Assembly: GCA_030386875.1 (NCBI GenBank)
Contig: CM059567.1
Span: 55,660,020-55,724,019, forward strand
DNA length: 64,000 nt
Direction of reading: 5' to 3'
Origin: Morinoia aosen
Lineage: Eukaryota > Arthropoda > Malacostraca > Amphipoda > Talitridae
The notes beneath the pieces were generated by a model that did no database searches, was not told the origin of the DNA, and worked only from the letters and a program-made list of their open reading frames with translations. Positions 52,871 through 64,000 of the stretch are shown in pieces. The translations under genes were made by a program, and so were the position numbers. Position 1 is the stretch's first letter; each line of letters opens with the position of its first letter.

Positions 52871-55800
52871 GTGGTCACGCTCAAGCACTTCACTTGACGA
52901 GCTGCACGGGCCCAGACGGCAAGAATTGTCGCTGCAATCAGTGTTATTCCTCCATTGTTAGGGATTGGAATTATGACTATTGAGAACGAGAAGAAACTGC
53001 TTGTGATTCATACCAAGATGCAAGTGCAAGGCGTGTTCTTATTTCCATCTTCTGGTCACTCCTGGAGCTACAATGCTATCTTGTAAAGTGTGAAGAGGCC
53101 TATTGCTAGTACCACTTTTACTAGGCTGTCACGAACTCATTTACCCTGAGTTAAAAACAGTGACACTTCATCAAATTCACGTTCACGTTTAATTTTTTAT
53201 TGAAATAATTATGGGAAACACCTTGGGTTGAATATTAACAACTGTCCCTCACTGTTCATAATGTCAGTGTTTATGTTTATTTATTTATGGAGTGTGAATT
53301 TCCTGCTAGGTTGCGGTACACTGCAATGTGTGGAAATGATCAGGGCTTGATCACTTTCATTATTTTAGTGAAAAACTTCATCACTCAATAACATATGAGA
53401 AAGCAATAAAAATTTTATGAACAATAAAGTAAAATACAAATTAAAAGCATCTTGTAAGAAGTAAAATACAATTCATGTTGAAAAAGATCTGTGTAGAGTG
53501 AAAAATCTTTTATGATTGATGGTACTTCGATAGTTTTAAAAGTATGATAATTTTTACACAAATTTCGTACTGAAGTGCTTATAAAAGTGGGGGAAGGGCA
53601 ATCCAGCGGAGGATTTGTTGATACCAGTGAAAAGGATTTTCAAGATGGCTTAAAGTATACATACGTACATAATGAGATGAAGCAAGCATCTCTACTTAAT
53701 TCTTGATTTTAATTTTCACCTGTTGCACGTGGCCCTAGAACCTAAACCCAGCGATAAACGAACGAGGGGCGATTGCTTAGTGATATTATTGACAGTGTTA
53801 TAAAGTAGCTCTCTACTTGACTTCTATTAAACCTAGAAATCGTTTTAAAACATGAAGTGAATTCTGGTATAACTGGCAAATTTGGAAATGTGTAGCAAAT
53901 TTTGGTACAATTTTTGGTATATCACATTAAATTTTGATATAATTTTCTAAGTGGAAAGTATAAGATATAAGTATAAGTATAAAAACGGCGACGGTGCCGC
54001 ACGAGCTAGACTAAACAAAACAGCTCTGGAGGTCACTTCATTAATTGTTATTGCTCAAATTTGATCAAGTGTTTTTTGATCGACGAGTTTCCATTGTTTT
54101 TAACGAGCCCCACATCGATACTAGGGCCAGAGATGAGCTGAAATTTTACTAGTACACTGATCTATATAACTATTGGCAAGCCCTTGCAGAAAAACGCATT
54201 TTAATTTATTAGAAGAAATATTGGTATAAGAATACAATTTAAATCGTTTCAAATTCAATCTATTTTACACCAGCAAATCGAAGAGATCAATCAGTACTTG
54301 AAAAAGTGTCAAATAAATTAGATTCAAGGGTCAAGGGAAATTTTGAAAATTAAGGCTGCAAAATGGTCGGTTTGAGCTGTTTATTAGTCATTTGCACATC
54401 TTTTAGAAGCTAGAACTTGTCGCAGTATTTTATCTTAATTTTCCACGAGCCTTGTGAATTCCTCAACCGTCAAATTTGTCCATTCTTCCTGACAGAACTC
54501 TCCTAGTCGCTTGAGATTTGAGCGTTTCCTCTTCATTGAATTTGGTTTTAAAATATTGATCATTTTATTTCATTTAAAATTTTATTCAAATAGTACAATT
54601 TGAATGAACAATCTCCATAAATTCTTTGTCAGATTGAGAAATGGACTTGGGGATGGCTATTTTAATGCATAAATTTTCGCGTGCTTCAACCAATTCTTGG
54701 CTAATTTAAAATTCTGCTAGGGCCAATTGTAAGGTGACCTAAAAGGCGACTCAAATTGCACTTTCCAGGAGAATCCTTCAGGCTGTTGCTCATAATATCG
54801 TCTTGATATTTGATCATGAATACAAATGACTACCAAACCCCTTGGAGATCTGGTCATCCCCTTCATATTCAATATAACTCACCACTTCATTTCTGGGTGC
54901 TACGCTACATGTTCGTTTGCCTTTGGCTTTTTGTTGCATCTGTGCTTCAAAAAGTTGACTATGTATACCCTGAACTGGCGACTGCTAGTGAAACTGTATT
55001 GATCTTCTCTTAAAATGTAGTCCAAAACTTCCTAGAATGCAATTCATAACGCGATAAGCTCAAGTGAAATTTAGCAGTTCTTTAAATTCCCATAATTAAT
55101 ATATATATATGACTGAGCGTACCAACATTTGGCCACGGTACCTTTTTATCTTTTTGTAACTAAGTCTAGAAAAATTTTGCAATGGCCTTGGAACTCTAAA
55201 GGATGACTGCTCATATATGTCTACGCATCGTGCACAAACATCAAAAAAATATTACATACCATAATTTCCTTATTCTCATTTGCCAACATTCTGCGACACC
55301 GTGCAAATAATTATGCCGATCACTGAATATCGAATGCAGTTGGTTGCAGCTGTGAAAGGTCGGGTAGCCTATCAAAGCGCTAGTGGTAGTAAAAGTTTGT
55401 TATTGAACTAAAAATGTTTGTTCTCAACGAAGATCATTCTTTTTTGGGTCCTCCAATTGAAGTTCCCTGTTCATTATGACATAAAATTCATGACGAGCCA
55501 TGATAATCAAAGGGCTTTTTTGATTTCATACAAGTTTGTTTGCCATCATCATATCGCTAGTGCAATATATAGCGACGTAATTCACTTCTTTTCTTGTTAG
55601 CCACTAATTAAAATAGACTAATTTTAATCAAATGTATCATAATTTTACGAGATTGAATGACGCCTCTAAAAACCTGAAAAAACAGGACTTCTGTTACGTA
55701 TTTCCAACAGAACCGGTGAGGTGTATTTTAGACAACATGCATTAAAGTAAACTTCTACGCAAAAGAGAACAGCTCGTACAGTTTTTATAGTAGCCGTTTT

Positions 55801-58800
55801 CTAGCTTCGAAGCAGTGTTAGCTGGCTCCTGCCCGCCGCCATAGCGCCACGACAATGCTGTTCGAGACCACGTACGACATATCCGGACGTTGTTTGTACA
55901 GCGATCGCCTCGCGTCACATGAGAGGAATTTTTACCCAAAGAGGCTATGGCCGCTTGGCGCCAAACGGAGAAGGCACGGAATGCAGCTCCTACCAAGCCA
56001 TGGACCAACTCAAATATTATGTGACGACCAAAACAATCATTCATTGTCTCTAGCTATCATTAGAGAAATTTACGAGAGATTAAGGTAAGATCGTGCGTAG
56101 GAGAATTATACCCTGCAACATCTGCTTTATTAGCAGAGGCTGGAGTAGACATGTATGGACGATTGATTAAAATTATAACAGAGCATAGACCGCTTGTCTT
56201 CGTATATGGTTGTTCAAGAAGACCATTTTAGGTTAAACAGGATGAATAACATTAGTTCTAGGTGCTTACTGCAGTTACTCGAAATACTGCGTGCTCCTAA
56301 GTAACTGTGAGTAGCTTATGCTTGTATGCAAGTTGAGCTCTTGAGTTCTGAATGGAACGAAACTGCAATTTTTGTTACTTACAAAAAGAACAATACCTTA
56401 CAGAGTTTCATTCGAACAATTGTGACAATTTATGAGGGCGACCGATGGTACGACGATGTTTTTAAAATATCAGGTTCTTGTGATACTGTGATGGCTACTG
56501 TACTAAAAACCACCTGTGTGTCGTATAGTTTACGCCAATGAAATTTGACAGTCGAATTCAAAGAATTATCGCACAAACTCAGGTTCAATCTTCACTCAGC
56601 AATTAATTTGCACTTAGCAATACGATTTACTCATCTATACGCTTCCCGCGGAAATGAGAAGATGAATATCGGTATTGTGTGTTTTAAAAAGTGCGTGACT
56701 TAATTGGCCCTTTGCAAGCTAGAAACAATGAAAGTTCCGTTCAGCGTCTAACAAAGCAAAACGAAGTCCGTAGGTTCCGCGAAAAGATAAGAGAGCTCGT
56801 GGTAGCTGTTCACAAGTTCGGGATTTGGATGCACTGAGTCTCAGCTTTACCGTTGCCATTAAAATAATTCGCGAAGACATACGCCGAAAAGTATGCCAAA
56901 GCTCAAGCGTCTCGATGTTGTTCGTGCAAATAGTGGTACTCACTGGGAGTTTTAAGTACTGCAGCAGAATATATTTGAAATTTCTGGCCCTGAAACAATG
57001 AACGAATTTTGTTGTATTTTTATTTATTTTATCATCAGGAATGAAATTCGTAAGATTAACTGGAAAAATTCCTTACGTTATTTTCATTGCACAATAGGAG
57101 TCTCCTAGCCCAGTTAACGCTTGTATTTGTGACGTGAAACGAGGTTTATCGTTAAATACTTCGTCCAATCTTGCAAGTGGCAGTTTTTATTTAAAGAAAG
57201 CGTTTAATTTGAAAATTATCGCCTTTCATATCGAGCATTTTAGAGCTAGCTTCCTCTCTCCTCAACTAAGTGACGCTGACCGATTATATTATTCACAGGA
57301 CAGGGTATCCTGAAATCTTGAGCTTGACTACCGTAGACTGCCTGGCCCTTCATGGCTCAGGGACGAGTTTCAAGTGCATAAAAATAATTTAAAGTGTGTC
57401 CCAGATTAAGCGTTGAGCGTAGCTCTATATTTAATGACATTTAAAAATTTGAAATATTCAAGAGTAATCGAATTACAAAATATCGAAGTGAAATGGAATT
57501 GCTTGCGACGAAGTAAAGAATCATCAACGATCGAGCGACGGTTAAAGATTTAGCGTATTTTACCCGTTTGTTTTGAAGATCTGAGTCCTATATATCCTGA
57601 ATCGTTAAAAAGTTGTAGAACAATCTATGTCCACTAATAAATATCGCCCAAAAATTTTATTGTAGTGCTTGTAATTATAGGAAAAAGCGACAAAAAATCG
57701 TTTGAGCATTCTGCCGTCAACAGTGATCAGGGGAAACCTGGTTCTATAGTTTAGAACCCCAAAAGAGAGGTATGTTCTGCAGTTGATATTTGTCCCCGTA
57801 AATGGTAAAGCCTCAAGCTTATTTAGAGGTACTCATTGTTCGTCATTTCGTTGGCTTGAGAAGATGGCTCCCCTTATCTGTCAGCTCCTATATAAGAACT
57901 ATGATGGGTAGCTGGAAACCGGCGTTAGCGGTACGTAGGATATAAAAGTGATCTTTCCAGCTCAGGGATTTCTCCAGGCTAGTGAGATATGTTGTCCGAT
58001 GCTGTCCTCGACAACCTGTAATTTTTTCCTGAAATTATTTCAGTTAATTTTATATTTTGGATGTACAGCTCAGCAGATTTAGATTGCATTTTACCCTCTA
58101 TGTTCTACGATACATGTGAACTCAATAACAAGTCGTCAAAGATGTAAATAATATCGGATTGAAATTTTGTGTTTTGTTTCCGAAATTATCAACTCAAAAA
58201 TGCACAACGTCGATTACGTGCAGGCCTTAGAGGTTTCTGACTATAAACGTTCTATGAGCTGCAAATGACGTATTTTTCAAGTACAACTACTGAAATATCC
58301 TAATAATATAGACCACACACATGCCCACCATGCGTACGTTAAGATTTAGCAGCATTAATTTTTTTTGCAGAGCTTATCAATATTTTCCCCATAACCCAGA
58401 TCGTGGCTTCTTTGAAGTTTCCGACGAGTCAGGCTTTGGCAGTTTGAGAATGGCGGGGGAGCAGCATTCCTGTGAGAAGCGTATCTCTCTTTACGCCCTT
58501 GACTTGATAAGTTTCATGTAAATCATGAAAAGTTCGATAAGTTTGTCCTAATTGAATCTCATTCTGTGGGACAGACAGCACCTTTCATCACCATTGAGGA
58601 GCGCCTTCGTATCAGCGACACCACAAAGGCTTAAGCGCCTATCAGTGGAAAGAGATGATGGGTGTAGGACTGCGCGTGTTCGTGAGATTTGGCAGTTTCC
58701 AGGCGGCGCAAGATCAGGGCGCGGGCTAGATGAGCAGCCCGACCAGCGAGAAAACTGAAATTCATGTCCGAATTAAAGACTGCGAGCGCGTCTAGAACAT

Positions 58801-61439
58801 CTAATGAAAGGATTCCTGGAACAGCACTGCGTCTAGGCCCACTTGGAACTGATGCATCAAGACTTGTGACGGATAAGACAAGTGGTATGGACACAATAGT
58901 AAACGTTCTGCAATTGTAGAGAGGGATGACGAAAAGAGTGGAATATTTCAGTAGTGCTTTGAATATGAGAGATGGAAACAGTGGAGCAATCGCGGAAGCA
59001 AGTTTCTTTATATGAGACTTGGTGGAGCGATGAGTCGCCATGCAATAGGTTGAAAAAATTTATTCCTTCCAAATACTACCGCCACGTGTTACAAGGATAT
59101 ATGTCTCTTTTTAATTTAGAAGCTAGAAGTTCCTGTTAAAATTCAGATATGAGTTGAATCTCAATACCTGGAAATTTATTTTAGATAAACTTATTGTAGT
59201 TCAAAGTTCAGAAGTATCTTCAGAGACAGCTAGAACAATCATTTAAAGAAACGCTATGGAAATTTTCATAAGAATTCAGTCATAAGACTGTCATACGAGA
59301 CGAGTTTTGTGTAGATAAGTACATATAAACGGTCTGTTTTGGATGCATAGAGCATAGCTTGATTGCTGTAATGACTGGATAGTTATACAAAGTATGTCTA
59401 TACGAACAAATGCCTCCTTGAATCAGCATCACGGCCAAATTCTGACATTAGAATTGAACACAAAAATCACGATTGCGCTGGAAAACTATCCAATATTCAC
59501 AGGGAAAAATGGAAAAACAAACCGTGATAAACAATAAATAAAACTGTATTTACGAGTTCAAATTTTAAGAATTAGTCTCCAACTGCTATTTTTTTCGAGA
59601 AAATTGTGGGCACGTTGCCTTCTTTGAGTGCCAGCAAAAGCTGGCACTCAAAGAAGACGCATCTGCACGGTGTGTTGGGGCGTGAGTGGTTGTGCAGCAA
59701 GCAACGGACAGTGAGACAAAAGTTGCAGCAGTGACCCGCGTGGGCACCAAAGTTCCATCTCACTCCGACTACGCCCTACAGAGATTAAAGAGAGTCCGAA
59801 GATCACACCCTCCTAGACTGACCATCAGTCCATCATTGCCTAAACGTTTCCTGCATCACTCTTACCAAACTCGGAGATTCATTTCGAAAGCTTCGTTGAT
59901 TGAATTGCTCTGTCAATTAACACAAGCTTAATTTCAGCGTTACATTTTACAAGCGTTGATTTCGAAAATACATGAGAGATCAGGAAAACATTGCTTGGGG
60001 TACATTTTTGGCGATGAAAATTCAAGTCACGATCTAGATCTAGTCTCTGATCTAGTCTAGTCAGTGAGATTCAATTAAACATATTGTGTCAGCTTTTGCA
60101 CTGAAATAACGTGTTGCAGCTGGTTAAGAAAATGGATACAACATTATTTCCCTTGTTGAGGGCATTTGTAAACCTCATAAAATGTTTACAAATGTAAAAC
60201 TCCTGAGCATAGGTAATACTTTATCGAATTGATTACCAAAATCGAGACTAATTTAATCAACATTCTTTTAAAACTATACGGTTTATTACGGCCACTTATA
60301 ACACTGTGCAGCGTTGATTCTTGACTTCGGGACAGCATTTATAACGGTTTCGCAGTGTCCGAGCAGGCAAAAATGTGAGTGCGTTGACTGAGCAGTCGAT
60401 TAGCAAGGCTGCGCTCGATTGTAGTAAAGCGATGGAACGATTTATTCGTGTAAGCTTACTAATGAAGGATCATTTACTCGAAGTTGGGACAAGTAATTGA
60501 ACGTTGGGGTTTTAAGAACCTGACAGGACGACATGACGATTACTCCTTGGTGAAGATGGTATCGATTTGTGAAACTATACTGAGTTTGAATTTCAAGCAA
60601 ATTTTTTACGAAATGGGAAAATACATGAAAGAAGTAATTGATTTCGTAAGGGCGTTTTCTGGGAGGATATCGAAATGCAGAGAAATGAGAAGCTCTTCCT
60701 CCTGTGGCAATGTACATCTTTCATGGAACGACGATTTTTTTATCCTTTCTCAAGTAGGAAAAGAAATTGGAAAACTATTTTTTAGATGTTCTCTCATTCT
60801 GAAAACGGGATATATCATATTAATCGATACATTCTAGATTCCTCTCTGTTAGACGCATTCGTTTTTCTTTTCAAATTATAATGGCCAAAGCGGTGCAGGC
60901 ACTTCTACGGCCATGCTCTATTAATTTGAAGATTTCAGAGGGGAAAAACTGGCCGTATTTCCTCACAAACGAACATTTATTTCTAAGGGTAGATTGCCGT
61001 ACTTATTTACAGGACAAATATTCCGATAAAATTTTGGTATTTTGATTACATTAGTTATTTCAAGCTACTTTGTGACAACAAAGATGATGTAAGAAAGCGA
61101 AAAGAAATGACTGTTGAAGAAATCCATTTTTCTTACTCGGGGGACTAGTATTAAGGAGTCATAAATTTAAGGAATCTTACATTTAAGAATTTGGTTTGAA
61201 ACCATCTAAAGTATTGGAGGACGTTCGGTACAGTGTGCCCTTATTGCCAAACCAATTACGACCCTTTACGTACGAACGCCTCATAACTGTTCTCAGAATG
61301 TCGTGCCTGACAAACAGCAGACACGCTCCAACATCCACAACGCTAACAACTGGCTTACGCCTTCCTGTGGAGCACTGCTTTCTTGTTCATCTTTAATTTT
61401 TCTTTTATTCTAAGAAGCAGTTTTTAGGATGGGTGTATT
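52871..61439. other. No recognised gene; short unassigned reading frames
   Basis: Frames of 60-136 codons occur (for example 55855-56088 +, 58631-59041 -, 59686-59931 +, 60484-60837 +). None shows a domain I recognise. The frame at 55855 ends at a donor-like AAGgtaaga (56086), so a lone exon is possible but unsupported. A perfect hairpin lies at 59619-59656. Confidence 0.4.
59619..59656. repeat. Perfect 17-bp-stem hairpin with AAAA loop
   Basis: CTTCTTTGAGTGCCAGC is followed by AAAA and its exact reverse complement. No T-run follows and no gene is known nearby, so its role is unknown. Confidence 0.9.
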
Positions 61440-61730
61440 CGGCTGAAACCCTCCTGTGACCTGCACTACGGTTCCCTACGCTTGACGTCGTGGAGAGGGC
61501 TTGTGGTTGACGGCCGAGGCATGATGACGCCACTACGGTTTCGCACCGCTTCGAGACTGCTCCGCACTCAGCTGCTTCTCCGACTTCTCGTCTCCGGGAC
61601 TACGGAGGCAGTCTGGATGGGAACTACGGCAGTCCAGCGCTTCAGCGGCCGGGCAGTCTGTCATCGACCTTCTCTTCTCACCGTCGTCACGTGGACTTCA
61701 AAGGATCCATTGTGAGGGTACGTTTGGAGA
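61440..61730. other. GC-rich, CpG-containing block
   Basis: A 290-bp stretch at well over 50% GC in AT-rich surroundings. It contains four ACTACGG motifs (near 61466, 61531, 61600, 61623) and an open frame at 61482-61715 (+) without a known domain. It could be a promoter or exon of an unrecognised gene. Confidence 0.35.
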
Positions 61731-64000
61731 TAAGTAGGTGCATTTGTCCCGAACGTTCCTCACTGGCCTACATTTGGCTGTAGTTTCCCGTACTCGGGCC
61801 GTACCCTAAATTTAAAGCCGCGACTTAAACGTAAATTCTAATGTCTTCAAAAAATTATATATCAGATTGAGTGCATTGCTATATCTGTTAACTCAGACTC
61901 TTTTCTCGACAGCTCTCAATCTTACCACCGTCAAATTATTTACGTCTTGTCCTATTTTATCTCAACAGATCACGGTTATTGGCAAAATTGATGTGGGAGG
62001 CCGTCGGATGCACCAACTTCCGACTTCTTTATACTTGCCAAGAAGTCACCGACGTGCCTGCACTTGAAGACCACTTTTGCTGTTATTTATTACCATTATT
62101 ATTATTGATGCGCATTTATGTTACTAAAATAATAACCAGCATCGTGTCGTCTTTTCCCCACTCTGTTTTTTCAATAATGACCACTTTTTGTAGCTCGTAG
62201 GAAACGGATAATCTAGGCACATTTAAATCTAAGGTGTGTTCTCGCACGCGATACCATGAGGGAAGACGGAGCAAGTCAGGAAAATAGGGGGAGAACAAAC
62301 AAAGAGGAGGTAGCGAAGAACGCATGAAAACTGGAAGAACCAAAATGCACTCGTAAGATTAAAACCCTGGAGGCCTATCGATGACTAACGTAACCTAAAA
62401 GCATCCTTTTGGAGGGGCAAGTCTCATTGACTTCGGAGAGGCAAACTTAATTAACCAAACCGATTTCCCACCTTATGTTCTCTGATCAGTAGTGAGCTTT
62501 GTATGTACACAACATGATCACCCACCTCGTACTACATACATGACGGCATGCATTCCCTTCTGTATAATTTCAAATGAACTTTCAATTTAGCCTGAGTCAT
62601 TTTATTTTTGAGTATTTATTTAAATTTACTCGACTTCTGTGATTGACTTATTCAAAATCAGCCAAGCTCTTGAACTCTGTCCTACATAACATTGAGGCAG
62701 TGCTCACCAACGACTTCATAGAAAAAACACGCAGCACGTTATTAGAAAAAATTATCGACAACCGAATTCAAAAATTCAGTAAGATTCACAATGAATTCAT
62801 TTGAGGAGTTTGATACCATTCTCCAATCATTTCTGACATAATCATTGGTTTTAGATATCTTTCTTCAATCATTCAATCATTTTTAAGGTTTTATCTAAAA
62901 CTCCCCCTCAAAATTGATCACTTGATGAGAAATAATTTAGCACGGATTCTTAAATAACAACTCACTGTCTCTCACAGCGAACGCGTGCACGCCAGGTCCC
63001 ACATATTGTTATGCATAATAATAAAGATGACCACGAGTATGCAAATAAGTTGGTCCGGAGTACTAAGCTGCCTTGCCCTACACATACACGGCATCAGGCA
63101 CAGCTCTCGACGACCGGTCGAGGACCGTCCGCCCGTATATTGCAAGAGGCAATTACACGGATTGCTACGTTAAAGCACCCAACTATAATCAATATCATAG
63201 ATTAGCATATAGTTTTCTGATCTAATTTTCACTAAGACTTCTTTGGAGCTTTAAGCGGCGAATACTTTATTATCAACGTCGCAGAGCTGACTGAAAACGG
63301 AGAGAATTCAATACCTGGAGTTTTACGATCTAATTTGTTAAGAGACTTAATTTCCCGGCGCTTAAAGCAGTTTGCTTTGAGTAACCGATTCTATTGATCA
63401 TATGTTACTAGCAGCAATAACCTAGGAGGTATACATATTAATGAGTTAGTCTGTGCATTGTTCGGATCCATTTCAGATGAAAACGACAAGGATGAAGCTT
63501 CAATCGGTAACAAATAAAAAGGTAGGGGATCATGTTTCTTTGCGAGATTGGATTATGATTTTTGAATTCCCAGCCCTCAGCCGTGTTGAAGTCGAGGAAA
63601 TTCTTGCAGATTGAACTTGTGGTTCTGAATTTCCTCGAGTTAGCTTTTATTTACGGGATTTATTGCTCACCAGCTGGATATCTCATCAAAAAAATCTCAT
63701 CAATAAAGATGCAGTTTTTTATTGAAATCACTTGCAGTATCCTAATAGCAATCTTTTGTACTCAGTACGGAAGAGGTGCATTCAAATGTTTTATTTTCGA
63801 ATTCTACAGACAGTTCGTGGACATGTACATCTCTCATTACTACTCGACCAGCTCCTTTGCAAAATGATAATATGTCTTTTAAAGCCAATGTGTCATGTTG
63901 TGGGAATTATTCAAATCTCAACTGATCAATGTGGAGAGCTGTCACCGCTGGCAAAAATAAGTGCACGAAGTGTATTTGCCCTAATTATTATTTTGATTAT
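61731..64000. other. No recognised gene or repeat
   Basis: AT-rich to window end. Short frames such as 63562-63867 (+) have hydrophobic stretches but no start context or homology that I can recognise. Confidence 0.4.

Noticed and set aside
55742-56088. Possible lone exon ending at a gtaaga donor
   Set aside because: No matching partner exon, no recognisable domain, and overlapping frames on both strands; kept only as an unassigned frame.

Overview
This is a 64 kb piece of an AT-rich eukaryotic nuclear genome. It is intron-rich and crowded with transposable elements. Metazoan gene families and many short DNA transposons, tRNA-derived SINEs and minisatellites suggest an invertebrate, most likely an arthropod. 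A crustacean is my low-confidence guess; the sequence alone does not settle it.

Two protein-coding genes can be reconstructed, and they converge tail to tail. On the + strand, 5838..25413 is a complete 11-exon gene for a B3GLCT-type beta-1,3-glucosyltransferase, the ER enzyme that adds glucose to O-linked fucose on thrombospondin type 1 repeats. All splice phases match and the predicted 487-aa protein ends in KDEL. On the - strand, 35566 down to 26937 is a complete 5-exon gene for a GPATCH4-like G-patch nucleolar protein (379 aa). Candidate poly(A) signals of the two genes lie about 90 bp apart near 26.5 kb.

The introns and flanks are a stratified mobile-element landscape. It includes a 3.0 kb PIF/Harbinger transposon (14422..17448) inside a SINE copy in B3GLCT intron 6. 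A decayed 2.0 kb piggyBac-like element lies at 36516..38515, with several TTAA-flanked MITEs elsewhere. A family of long-inverted-repeat elements with 8-bp target duplications occurs at 32721, 35882 and 38623, the last carrying a nested TTAA element. A related element is at 1798..2275. There are also a pogo-like MITE, a Tc1 transposase relic, at least five tRNA-head SINE copies (one nested in another, one split by an unidentified 2 kb insertion), and about nine copies of an unclassified ~0.38 kb interspersed repeat. Five minisatellites sit close to exons of the two genes. A 1.6 kb array of tandem and inverted 260-bp tRNA-derived units (44563..46165) is flanked by a 12-bp direct repeat.

From about 49 kb to the end I recognise no gene and few repeats; that part is reported as unexplained intergenic (or very long intron) sequence with a few local oddities. 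The strongest candidates for something undescribed are the long-inverted-repeat family with copy-specific termini, the inverted tRNA-unit array, and the triplicated 5' splice site after B3GLCT exon 8.
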